A stretch of 64,000 bases of DNA from Stropharia rugosoannulata (Eukaryota; Basidiomycota; Agaricomycetes; Agaricales; Strophariaceae). Shown piece after piece: positions 1 through 11,099 of the stretch. The first letter of the stretch is position 1; the number at the start of each line of letters is the position of its first letter. Position numbers and translations under genes: made by a program. The stretch lies in assembly GCA_028532985.1 (NCBI GenBank), contig JANCIK010000001.1, positions 4,960,001-5,024,000 on the forward strand, written 5' to 3'. The notes under the pieces were generated by a model, which was given only the letters and a program-made list of their open reading frames with translations, made no database searches and was not told the origin of the DNA.

Positions 1-1034
1 ACGCGCATTCATCGCACCACTTTTACCTAGGATCGATTTGCTCACGGCCTTTGCGTCCTCCACAGATCTCCCCTCAAACCCGTGTACCCTTCGAGATACG
101 CAGGCTGTTTCCAGTTAGCTCTAAAAAGGGCTTAGAAAAAAGTAGGATGGGAAAAAATTCGGCACCTTCAGGCGGCAAACAGGTTTTTTTGAGATTATGC
201 CAAATACCCTGTGGCCGTGGGACTACGCACCATACTCCTTGATTCGGGAGAGGGGCCAGCATGTTCCACATAAGACTTGCTGAGATCGGGGCCTGGTGGT
301 GCTCGGGGGTAGGTGCTTGGGTGGAATGACACCATTACGGAGCGGGTAAGTCTCAGTTGGCGGATAGGGTGCACGATGCGTAGCACGTAGCCATCTAATA
401 GACAACCCGGGCGGAATCGGGCATAGAGTAGCAGTGCTTCCTACGCACATTCCTCCCCTACACACACGCCGTTCCTCTTCAGCCCTGCCCCGCGCGCCCG
501 CGAGCGCGATGGTCCAGACGCTGATCATCCGTCCGCTGCTCTCCCATCCGTCCGTCATCTCAGTCCGCTATATTACCCTGCTCCGCACGCCCACGCCTAC
601 GCGTGATCCGCGGCGCACATAGCAGTCCAAGTGCCACGCAGTCCGCGGCGACACTACGTTGCACGATCCACCTCGCAGCCCACCTTGCAATGCTCTAATC
701 GGGATCACATCGCGTGCCGTAGTACCCTCACTCCCCAGGAGGAATGGAGGGATGGAACGGCGCGCGACGGCTCTTGTAATGTGCATGCGCTGATCTGATA
801 CGGGTTGGTTTGGTCGCGGTCATTCAAGGGGCCTTGAATTTTGGAACAGGACCGTGAATAAGACCTCCACCAGTAATAAGGAGGAGGGACACAATGATCA
901 GCTCGCATGTAACCCGCAAAAAGGCGGTTGCACGTCTCACTTAACCCGCACAAGCCGCACATAACCCACATTTCTCCCTGGCCCCTGAAACAGTGAATGT
1001 ATTATAGATAAGAAAGAATTATATACACATCCAT
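1..1034. other. Gene-poor repeat DNA downstream of membrane-protein gene copy 1
   Basis: I see no convincing gene here. Positions about 430-1034 are closely similar to 11100-11723, including the block around the cacacacgcc and gatggtccagac words, so this is the downstream flank of the duplicated segment. Short open frames on both strands overlap one another and change between copies, as expected for GC-rich non-coding DNA. Positions 1-430 have no partner that I noticed. Confidence 0.6.
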
Positions 1035-2638
1035 CTATATATGAGGGAAAATGGAAAGCCAGTCAATTGTAAGTAATGCTCCAGAAGGTATGTTCCGAAG
1101 CGCAACGAGAGCAACAACAAAGAGCGCAATGCGAGATGCAAAATAAGACAGAGCTAAAAGAATTAAAATCAAAGAGAAGGAATTTGAATCCCCTATCACA
1201 TCAGAGAGCTCTATGACTGGGATAATTGTAGGGGGGACGGCTGCAGTGACGATTACACAGGTTCGCCATAGCACCGTGTACCTGTGCGATGGGAAATGGA
1301 GGGACCAGGATGGAGCTAGATGAACGGTGGCGAACATAACAGCAATGAATACCATAGAGAGGGTAAGGAAACGCTGGTACATCTGATCAATATTGGCTGA
1401 AGAGAACATCGAGACGCGGAGTATTGGTTCATCCCCCGGATATTCAGCTGCAATAATTCGAACAACTGGTGCAAGGAGTTCGCTAGCCATTGTAATCGGG
1501 ATCACAAACAAAACAAAACGAGTCACGTCCACGAGAAGTGCACCAATCTCTTTCATAGAGGTGGGTAACTCGAATTTCAATTTGCTTCTGAGGTCTTCAA
1601 AATAATGTAGAAACACATTCAACTTGTATAAACGCGTAAGTTGTTCCGGTTTCCATACATTGTTGCCTATCCTTTCAAGATAAACTGGAACATTGACATT
1701 TTGCGGCTTGTCCCACCATAACGTGTAGGTCAGTCCATTGAGAACTACAAAACCCAGGGTGACGACCTCTAGCTCAGTGACTACAAGCCCAGTAGACCAA
1801 CGGGCAATGCATTGCGTGAAGAACCATGTGGTCTGAAGGATGACGAAGCCTTTGGAGATGGCGTCGCCCTTGCTGCGGTCCTGGATATCCTCTTGCGTGG
1901 TCGTTATTGCTTTTCCGCCCTGGATGCGCCATACAATTTCATCTGTATCTGAGAGTGTCTGGAGAGGCTGACCATCCTTAGAGAGCATGAAGCCGCCCAT
2001 CTGTACAAAGAAGCCGTGTGCTGTTGTCCATTCTTCGATGCGGCCCTGTCGCTCCTGCGGGAGTGCCCTGCGTGTGAAGAATCTCTTGATCTGTGCCGGA
2101 AGCCAAGCAGCCACAGCTGTGCACAAGGACCAGATGGAACGCCAACGGGTTGCGCTCTGATTCGACTCTCTTGCAGCTCTCCTCGCCTCACGCTCCTCAG
2201 CAGGTAGCGACGCTGTACGCAGAAACAAGCAATTAATTTGTGCAAAATACATTATGTTATCAATGAATGCTCACGTTCGACTATGTCCTTGTTGTAGCGT
2301 TTAACAATTGCTGATGCTGCAATCCTTTGCCTGAAGGCCAATGTCGTAATGAGCTCCGGCGCCAGTAGTGCATAAAACACCCAGCGGATGCGGCGCTTGA
2401 GAATATCCCATCCAGAATCCACGGGCGAAGGGACGTTCGGGTGCATGGTCGTCCACGTGCAAGCAAAGATAGTGGCCAGACATGTGATAATGATGTCGGA
2501 CTCCGTTCGGGTGCCGAATTTGACACGGGATCGCGGGAGGAGCGGGGGGTTAATGGAAGAAGAAGGGTCATCCATCTGGTCGAGCGGCGCGCCATGGAGG
2601 CGATGAAAGAGGGCAAAGAGAAGCAGTAGGAATATCAT
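1035..2638 (-). CDS. Polytopic membrane protein, IFACTW family, copy 1
   Basis: The model is two exons, 2638-2275 and 2212-1035, with a 62-bp GT-AG intron (2274-2213) splicing in phase 1 to give 513 residues. The start is the Met of MIFLLLL because all three copies share it, although the frame is open upstream. Residues 1-16 resemble a signal peptide. A conserved segment follows with DIIITCLATIFACTW, then HPN, then APELITT. Exon 2 holds a hydrophilic stretch, the conserved ISKGFVILQTTWF segment and about five further hydrophobic spans ending in DWLSIFPHI. The layout matches a fungal membrane-protein family of unknown function; that assignment rests on remembered motifs, not a search. No catalytic residues are evident. 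Paralogs lie at 11.7 and 35.1 kb, each intact, which argues that the coding frame is under selection or that the duplications are recent. Confidence 0.8.
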
Positions 2639-3743
2639 GATTTTGTTCTTGCGATGTAACGGCGGTGGGGCGAAGGTATTTATTATACCGACAAATCTGA
2701 CAAGGTTCATGCACGATGAACACGTGTAGTTGGCGAGGTTATCTCGACATGCCTTTTAAATAAAGATGAGCGCCATTGAAGTTGAAACCGGGTGTTTGGT
2801 GGCGGTACGCTCTGGTTCTCACAACTGCAGAAACGCCATATACATCTGTGTTTTCATGCATCTTGATATGTATGTTTATCTCGGGATAATGTCTGTGCTT
2901 CTATTCGGTTATTCCTGCTTCGATCTATACTGCTGTTACCATTATACACGTACATTAGATGTGTCATGAATCAATTAGCAGATGGTCTCGCCTGTGTCAC
3001 ATGCGGCGTCTTCTAGATTAAAACATTGTCAATCTCAAATTAATTGTTAATATGCCACCTTGATGTTGGTATGGAACTCGTTTTAAACGTACCTCCGTAC
3101 ACCAGGTCGTTCACGCGCTGTCCCGAAGCAAGACCATGGTGACCATTAATGGTATGAGCAGTGGGTTGAAATCGGAGAGTCAGCGATGCTCTTTCTTTTC
3201 CATTTACAGGCTCAGAGCTGTGTGCTTCCCCGTTTTTTGAATCATCTGGCGCCTATGTTTAGATCGGGACACCGTCCGTGCTCCTGTTCAGTTGTTACTG
3301 CGTCTATTCATGCTGCCCTGACCAGTGTACACAGACAGCACACGTGGCATTCATTAATAGACCCATGTCGTGCGCACCATACTGCGCATTCCTGTCCATA
3401 ATCCTTCTTGTCAGTGCATTCCGTGCCGCATTTTTTTATCTGAAGTATACCTGCGCATTCACGATCAATCACCGTATTCTTCTACATTCCTTGGGCACGC
3501 GACGCGCTCCGCGTTTCCTTCATGCTGCATGTCCACCTCCATTAGAAAGCGGTGTCGACAAGTATGAGATTGAAAGTGCAGCCGCGTTATGGCTGTGTGG
3601 CTGTGTGGGCAGTGGGGGCAGTGTGCAGGCAGTGTATCAAAACACACTGATTCAGTCTGATTCCTATTTTTTTTGGTCAACATTCTTTCCATCCTACATT
3701 TCTCTAGGCACCCTCGTAATTATGTGCAAGCCTAACGCGTCTC
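2639..3743. other. Upstream flank of copy 1, shared by all three segment copies
   Basis: This is the presumed promoter and 5' flank of the membrane-protein gene. It is similar to 13343-14470 and 36772-38070 (shared words include gaaaccgggtgtttggtgg and gtgtcgacaagtatgagattg). The small plus-strand frames at about 3186-3750 are not kept in length or frame between copies, so I do not call a gene. Confidence 0.5.
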
Positions 3744-4512
3744 TATGGTGAGTTATTTGCACCACTATGGGAAGGTAACTGCACATTTATTCCCACGGCG
3801 CGCGACTCAAAGTGAGGGGACAGTGCTTGTTTCACTATATCCTGGGTGTTTAGAGTAGAAATAAAGTATGTGTAGGTATATGTATTGTATTAATAGTAAA
3901 TTACTGGAGTTTGTGATTATCAATCCCTTTGAGAGGCATACAGGGCGAGTTTTTCCTGTTTTTTTGTACTTACAACTGCACTAAGCCATCCAATATCACC
4001 CATAAATGATAGCATTTGAATACACAATGAAGCTATATATCTCCTCCTTTTTAGCTCAAATACTTTCAATTCAATTTATGGGGACTTCGGCACATATTTT
4101 AATCAAATTCCAGTAGTAGCTCCTTCTCAAACATGGATGTAGTTCCCCATATTACTATAGAATCTGTGTATTCATACTGTATGTACCACATATATACAAT
4201 TACTATTCATAAAGAGGTATATAATGGTGCATTTGAAAATGACCACTTGGTTTGAGTCGCGCGCGGCGGGCAAGTCGTGGGAATATTTCGGCAAATCCCA
4301 TCATAAGTACAAAATGTCATTAAACCAACATTAAACTACAATTAACTCTACTTCTTGATACAATATAATATGCAGAGCACATAATATGACGTAAGTATGG
4401 GCTGCTCTGGGATGTAGCAGTCAAAATAATAACCTGCCGAACCCGTTGAGTCGCGCGCCGTGGGAAATATGGTGCAAATAACTCACCATAGTGGTGCAAA
4501 TAACTCACCATA
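3744..4512. mobile_element. TA-flanked inverted-repeat element (MITE-like), family 1
   Basis: The left end reads TATGGTGAG..., the right end ...CTCACCATA, and the outermost TA is compatible with a TA target duplication. The terminal repeat is itself an imperfect palindrome (TATGGTG, 9-nt spacer, CACCATA). The right end is doubled at 4468-4512. The interior is AT-rich without a long frame and carries GAGTCGCGCGC blocks near both ends. A second copy lies inverted at 24494-25295. The TA target suggests a Tc1/mariner-type parent, which is inference. Confidence 0.75.
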
Positions 4513-5331
4513 CTTGCTCAGTTCCATGGTCACCCCACTCTTCGCTCGTTGCTTTCTACGCGTTTGTTCTCTAGCGTCCTCGCACGATCCCGTTTTGACC
4601 TGAATGATCCCCTGATACATCAACTTGGTTCACTGGGTCTCCACTCACATGGCCCCACTCTTCAGTAGCAACATAGTAAAACTGCAACGAAAAATCCACG
4701 CATACAGAAAGCGACGACCTGGCTGCATTCATCGTCCTGTCACGGATGCCAATATACCCTGGAATGACGAGGTTCCCTGCTCTGTTCCACTCCGCTTCCG
4801 GCTGTTGTTGAAAAGACATTCTCCTAGATTACTGGGTCCTGTTTGTGCGCTGCTAGGCACTGTAGCACTCCCTTCCTCGTCGCACTGACCGTGAGTGGAT
4901 CAAGTTCGCCCGGCCTCCGTTGTCCCGTTCCCCCTGACTCTTCAAATTCTTCAAGGCCGCGACTCCCGTGTGCTTCTTTCAACCTCATCCATTCACAGTA
5001 CTGCTCGTTCCGGTCCCGCTTGATGGGTTCACCGGTCGAGCGCTGCTCACGACATACAATATATGTGATCCCGTCCGTTCATAAGATGTCTCGCTTAGCG
5101 GGCCCGTGTCTGCACTTCCACATTTGGCAGCGCGATATATGGAGAGGAGTCCGCGCCTGTATTCCACGGTTCCCTCTCGTCCCTTGAGAGGAGTATTGGC
5201 TTCCTCTGCAGTTCTTGTCTTGGTATCATGTCTTGTCCCGGCCTATCTCGCCAAGTCTCTCCCGCCCTTGAAATTCAGTACACGTGCCTTCGCATGTGGG
5301 AAGCCTACTCGTCGAACTGTACGAACATACG
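4513..5331. other. Duplicated non-coding DNA, no gene seen
   Basis: Similar to 14893-15700 (shared words such as ctcttcgctcgttgctttctacg and ggttcaccggtcgagcgctgctcac) and to 38600-39480. Frames on both strands are short and not kept between copies. Confidence 0.55.
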
Positions 5332-5342
5332 GGGCCTACAGA

Positions 5343-5465
5343 AAAGTCCGTGCACGTCCGTGCGCGTCCGTGCAGTGTTGCACGGACACTGCACGGATTT
5401 AGCTTCATTTGCACGGACTTTGCACGGACTTTGCATGGATTGCACGGACGCACACGGATTGCACG
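5343..5465. repeat. TGCACGGAC array, left subterminal block
   Basis: Degenerate repeats of the 9-mer TGCACGGAC or its complement GTCCGTGCA. The repeat orientation switches at about 5386, inside the block. Subterminal repeats of this kind are common transposase-binding sites in hAT elements; binding here is inference. Confidence 0.75.
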
Positions 5466-6005
5466 AAAGCACTAAAGTTCGTTTAGAAGCAGAGGAATTG
5501 GATAAACACCGCTGTTTACTAGTGTCAATAGGCCTACTTCTTCTCTTTGTATGTGGGACACAAGGTTCTGCGAGGCAATCAACGTTATATCTGATTACAG
5601 AAACCCCCATGATTCAAAATTGTTGAGACAACAATTCAACCAATATTAATCATATATCAATCCGGACCCCATCAATACTCAAGTATAACGGAGATGGTAA
5701 TAAATCAACTTGAAATCAACCGAGCATTAAATATTCCCTAGTACGAGTGCGGCTTACATATTATGTATAAATGTTTCGGCACAACCTGCAATCGGTTAGC
5801 CGTGACCCGGCATGTATAAAATGACAACGGCATTGGCTCGGCATTGTTATTTCCACGGAATGCCAGCACGGCTGGTTAAAGCCTGGACACTGCCGAGTCC
5901 GTGTAGGGCTAGAACTTGAGCGCTACATTTGGATGTACTGCAACCCAATGGAACCAGCAATGACATATATTATTTGAACAAAGCCCTAGGTCACTCTCAG
6001 GCCCT

Positions 6006-6215
6006 GGCACGGACATGCACAGACTTTGCACAGACGCGCACGGACATCGCACGGACGTACACGGACTCTGCACGGACGCGCACGGACGCCTCACGGACGC
6101 GCACAGACGCTGCACGGACATGCACGGACGCTGCACGGACATGCACGGACATGCACGGATACTGCACGGATGCACATAAACTTGCACGGATATTGTACAG
6201 ACACACACAGACTCT
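6006..6215 (+). repeat. TGCACGGAC array, central block
   Basis: About twenty imperfect GCACGGACRY units in one orientation. They create artefactual frames with ARTCTD-type peptide repeats, which I do not regard as coding. Confidence 0.8.
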
Positions 6216-6879
6216 ATGAGGTTCTGAAACTAAGTACGGGATGGTAATTCAACATATTAGAACGGTTAATAAGAAAATACATGCTCTTAAGTCTTCAATT
6301 GACTTAAGGAGGGCAGTCTTATTTTAAGAAAATCGCCACATAGTCATTTATTGCAATGATAGTTTTGATTATGTACCGGATAACAAGTAGATATTTTATC
6401 TAGTATTTCACTTATGAGTTTAAGATGGCAGAATTGTAGCGTGCTTGCCTGAAGTGAAAGGTAATTGCAGTTATTGAGAGCTCAGAGCTACTACAAACCT
6501 TCGAGACACTTGGCTGTCACTATAAGTACTGGAGTCTGGAAAAGGTCCATCCAATGTCACACTAAAACATTGAGATTACGGTGACAAGGAGGTAAGTACC
6601 TTACCTGGACATTGTAATCTGCCATATCATTCATTTCCACTATAGCCGCACCCGGATTATTACACTTCGCGTACTCTTCGAGCATCAGTGGAAGTGAAAT
6701 TGCGCCCTAAATTACGCACAAATAGATAAACAACATATGTTGGTATAGGAAACTACCAAATACCTAGTCGTGAAGTATACTTGTAAGCGAGGCCATTGCA
6801 ATAATTTTTTGAAATAGTAGATACATATATCTGTTCTTATATTTTTATTAATCCTAGCTGCATACACGAATCCTTGTCT

Positions 6880-7027
6880 TGCACGGACGCATCACGGACG
6901 TGTGCACGGACTTGCGACTAATTTGCACGGACTTACAGATAATTTGCACGGACTTTGCACGGACTTACACCTGTTTGCACGGACCTTGCACGGATGCACG
7001 GACGTGCCACGGACGTTGCCACGGACT
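6880..7027 (+). repeat. TGCACGGAC array, right subterminal block
   Basis: Spaced copies of TGCACGGACTT, denser towards the element end. Same motif as the left block. Confidence 0.78.
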
Positions 7028-7048
7028 TTTCTTGGTGCCCAACATACG

Positions 7049-10000
7049 GACTTCACTCATATGATTCGGCTGACCAATGTTTAACAGTGCACTACTCACT
7101 CACCCGACTGAATATTACCATGCACGTTACCACTGCCACGCTGTACTCGAGTGCATACATTAAACCATGCCCCATCGGTTCCCCAGTCCCCTCGTGTAAT
7201 CGCCATTCCTTGTCCAGGTATCTGGGATGGTATTTGACTTGTCCTATCTCGTCGTCCACCTTGCCACCTGCACTAACCTCATCACTCGCCCCATCGGCGA
7301 TCCCTCCCTTCCTGTTGTACCTCATTCAACAGTTCACTTGTGACATCTCCTGTAAACCGGGCCCTCTTCGCCCACGCTCCCTCCGTCCTCCCCCGGCCCG
7401 CCATCCTGATCGACACGCCTTCCGACTGTCGTCCACTATCCCTCCGGCCTCCTTGCCACGCGGTCCTCCACCTCCGCGCAGTCCGCCCACGTTATGGTCA
7501 TGGCCCCAGCGCAGGCCATTCTGCAGCCTCCCCCTCTGTCCATTCGTCCAAAAGTCCGTGTCTGCTTCCCCGCACGCGCTCTGCTTCCCTACACGCGCTC
7601 TCACTGCATTCACGCGCCTCCGCTGCTGCCCTAACACGCCGCACACACATGCGCGGCACGCGACCGACCTAGTACTCCATACAACACCTGCCACCTAGTA
7701 CGCGCCACCGGGGACATAGATATGGGCCTCGGGCATGCTCGGAAATAGGGATGTGGGCGGGTTATGCGCCGTGGCGCCGGGGGAAGGATGTAAGCAGGCA
7801 GCGCAATGCAGCGCAGGTCCATTCCCGGACCCCCGAGGTGCAGTTCGGGAGCCGGTCCATCAATCTGTTTTCCCGGACTGCTGCTATCCGTCCGACACGC
7901 ATACACCGCACATATCTCTCATCGACACCCGGCGTCCCTCCGCGGTCCCCCCGCGCGCCTGCGCGCCCACCAGGGCAATGGTCATAACGCCCCGGCGCAA
8001 GCTAGCCGGCCGCTCCTCTGTCCGTCTCTCGTCTCTCGTCCCTCCCGCCGTCCCTCGATTGTCCATCATCCATGATCTCAGTCTCTTATGCAGCCCCGCA
8101 CGCTTACGGGCGACATACCCGTTCCACGCCGCCCACCTGTCTGTCCGCCGCCGCGGACATACCTTGCAATGACACAAACCCGCCGTCCACGTCCCGCCCA
8201 TCCCCCTGCCCACGTTTCCCAGGTCTCACCCATCTTACATCTCCCCGGCGCCCTAACCCTCCCTTGCGCCCGTTCTCCCTTGACGCCACCCCTTTGCGTG
8301 CGCATGACCTCCCTACAGACCATCCCCGCTCCTTCCGTTGCATACTCCCTCCTGTACTGCACAATCCGCCCCTCCCTCTTCCTCACACAACACAATCCCC
8401 TCCATTTCTACATCCCTCCCCCTTCCTCCCCTTCCACGCACGCACGCGCTCGCCGCTCCCCTGCCTTCTATGCGCTATCTAACACCTGCTAGCGCGCTGT
8501 CGAATGAGCCACAGCGCGGGTGGGTGACAAAGGGTCACACGCGGGATGGTACCCATATGTACGAGCGGACGCTGTGGACAATGGCGCGACCAAACATACT
8601 ACACTGTGAATGTACTACAATGTTCGGACAGTCGTAGTCGCTACATTCTATAGCGCCCACGAAAGCGGACAAGCGGAGGGCGAGGGTGAGGGGGGGGGGG
8701 GGGGTGCGGGAAGGTGAGGGTGTTGAATGCCTGACGCGCAGGGTCCATTGCACCTCCTGGTGGGGATGGTACTGGTCGGAATGGTGTTCAGAGTTGTGGT
8801 GCGTTTGCGCATTGTGTGATCCACGGCAGAGGCACGGGGAGGTAGAGGTAAGGCGGTGGTGGATGTGTGTGCCTGGAAAGGTGCGGCATCGACGGGGGAG
8901 CCGGAGGAGGGCGGGCTGGGGCGGTTCTTATGTTGTGCATGCGGAGGGCGGGAACCCCGAGTGGCCTGTCGCATTGTGTACAGGGGGCGGTATTCTACAG
9001 GGTCAGTATGAGAGCAAAAGCGAGTATAAGGACTCCATTTTGAATAAAGAGGAGGGACGTGGAATGGCCCTGGTGCTGGGTGAAGGACGAAGCATGGGAA
9101 GGAGGGACGCAGCCAGGCAGCGCACCATAAACTGTAGTGCGCGAGGACACACCCAAGACAGAACAAAGCATGTGGAAGGAGGGATGCAGCCGGGCAGCGG
9201 ACCGCCAAGACGGGCGTACCGTAGCCCACTGGTTCCCTGGTACTGGCACAGATTTGACCCATGTTGTTGCACAACATATCAGCGGTCCACCATTCCCTGC
9301 AGTCCTCAGCCCCCTCTCCCTCACAAAAAGCGCCTGGTCTCTCTTACATTCATCGCGCCCATGGGACACTCGGCGTTCCCTGTCTATTTCTCACCTCACT
9401 CACACCTCATTGAACGTCGCACGAAACCCAACCCATATACGTCGCGTCGCATCCCTAGCTGACATTGTGGATGTGAGGTGTGGAAGAGATCCGGCTGAAG
9501 AACGTCGATGGATACCCACCAGGGAGTCGTAGACACCTGGCCTTAGCAGCGCTGTACGTTCCGCACCTGTGCCGCGTGAACCCGTCTCCGAAGATCAATA
9601 AATGTGCATTCTACTGCCACAAGTCTAATCGTCCAACTGTGTCCACTGTATGGAATCTGGCAGCATATTTTGAACTCACCCAGCTGAGTATCACCGTGCG
9701 GCGTGCGCATCACCACTACTATGTTATACATATGGAATACGCCCTATCCCGATCCCACCACATGCCCACACCTCCGCTATTGCCCAGGTATACAACACCC
9801 ATGACCTGACTCCAGACTCTGATCCGACCGGACTTCTCTGATCTTATCCCCCTGTGTCGCATTTCAACCCAGAAGTAGCAAGGCACTGCGTACTATAGGA
9901 CCAGGGGCCGATAGGACACCGAGGGTAAGAGGGAGTGTGGCAGACGCAAGGCAAATGTAGGAATCGCAGGGGGAGAGGGCGCTGCATGTTTCACACAAGA

Positions 10001-10400
10001 CTTGCGCAGACCGGGGCCAACTGACATCCTCCTTGACACGCTTTCCCTCGACACGAGCCCGCATGCGCGATGGTCCAACATAACCCCCTCCCACATCCCC
10101 CTCTCACTCATACGCCGTCTCTCCGGTCTACGCCGTCTTCACCTGGCCCAACTTTCGTTCTACACCATCCTCTACCGCCGCGCAGGCCATTCTTACACCT
10201 GCCCGTCCACCCGTCCGTGCGGCCGCTCATCTGTCGTCTGCGCTCCCCGCCCATGCCCTCGGCTGCCCCGCCTGCTCTCCCGCCATCTTTGACCCTCCTC
10301 CGCTGCCACAACACCCCCACACGTGCACGCGCCGCTTACATATAAGTACTCTACGCGCCGTGCGGGCCAAGCAATAGGTATGTGGCGACAATATGCATTG
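7049..10400. repeat. GC-rich strand-asymmetric repeat DNA, copy 1
   Basis: Similar to 15710-19300 and, in part, to 27590-30200. The plus strand is C/T-rich to about 8500, then G-rich from about 8650 to 9230 with a 14-base G run near 8690, then mixed. Because stops are rare, long overlapping frames occur on both strands (for example 8686-9462 and 8648-9277), but none is kept between copies. Near-identical short blocks such as ccttagcagcgctgtacg (9540 and 18611) anchor the alignment. I see no gene. Confidence 0.6.
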
Positions 10401-11099
10401 CACGTGGTGAGACTATCGGACTGTAACTTCTACGCCCCCACGGCGTTGTATGCGCGCCCATGCACGCTCCATGCCGGTCTTCTGCCCTGCTGCCCGACTG
10501 AGTATCATCGTGTACATCCACTGCCGCGCTGGAGATTTTGGTTTCATGCCACGTCACCGCAGCGTTCTCCGGCCTCCTCCTCATGCGCACGCACTCCCGT
10601 ACACTCAAGACTGCTGTCATTTACCGACCACCCTCAGTCTGTCCTGTCGCAGAGTATTGTATACTCTTCCCGCATATCCCTCTTCCCTTGTAAGGGGTCC
10701 GATCTGTGTGGACACAGATCCTATCGATTTGGTATGGTACAGGGGAGTACATCTTCTAGTCTCGGACATGGTTATAGTTGCAAGAATATTCCTGAAGGAA
10801 TACGGTTGGTGCTCAGGAGTCAGGAGTCAGGAGGACTATATTTTATTTATATATCTATATTTTACAGTATATAAGGACGTCGTGTACATGTAGCTAAGCA
10901 GTTAATTGACGACCCACCCTCGTTTTACCATCCAAAGTACAGTTGGAGTCAGTACATGCAACCGTACCTCTTCAAGTTCGCCCAACTCTAGTCTATCATT
11001 TATTCTTTAGTCCTATTCCTTGAACCACCCTCAAGACGACCACACAAGTCGTCGCTTGCACTTACACAAACAAACTTAATCTTACACCCTACACCGTCA
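10401..11099. other. Boundary between the two tandem segments, no gene seen
   Basis: Mostly lacks an obvious partner elsewhere in the window and contains a short caggagt direct repeat near 10815. No supported gene or RNA. Confidence 0.45.

Larger units (their letters stand above)
425..3743. repeat. Segmental duplication, copy 1 (partners about 11100-14470 and 35100-38070)
   Basis: The three stretches align through the membrane-protein gene and both flanks in the same orientation. Copies 1 and 2 also share downstream DNA to about 10.4 and 19.3 kb, so they look like a tandem duplication of about 9-10 kb. Copy 1 differs from copy 2 by two transposon insertions and a deletion of about 0.4 kb next to 3744. 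Confidence 0.75.
5332..7040. mobile_element. hAT-like non-autonomous element with TGCACGGAC arrays, copy 1
   Basis: The 1709-bp element starts GGGCCTACAGAAAAGTCCGTG and ends in the inverted form of GGGCACCAAGAAAAGTCCGTG. It is flanked by the exact 8-bp duplication aacatacg (5324-5331 and 7041-7048). The paralogous segment at about 15690-15710 has the target only once, giving an empty site. An 8-bp duplication with short terminal repeats is typical of hAT transposons. There is no transposase frame. Arrays of TGCACGGAC variants occupy both ends and the middle, with unique AT-rich DNA between. An inverted 1674-bp copy lies at 30206-31879. Confidence 0.82.

Noticed and set aside
1..60. Telomere at the window end
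   Set aside because: No TTAGGG or related short tandem repeat occurs at either edge.
3186..3751. Plus-strand frames upstream of membrane-protein copy 1 with similar peptides in copies 2 and 3
   Set aside because: Similarity comes from DNA duplication; frames are broken by indels between the copies and end at different points.
5909..6247. Frames with repeated ARTCTD or RVRAASV peptides (also 30995-31282)
   Set aside because: They are direct translations of the TGCACGGAC array in several frames and both strands, so they reflect the repeat and not a protein.
5343..7027. CRISPR-like array of short repeats
   Set aside because: Units are contiguous and degenerate with no unique spacers, and the DNA is eukaryotic.
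8648..9462. Long overlapping frames on both strands (258 and 209 residues) in GC-rich repeat DNA
   Set aside because: The frames are not kept in the partner copy at about 17.8-18.5 kb, have compositions explained by C/T or G runs, and show no domain or splice structure.
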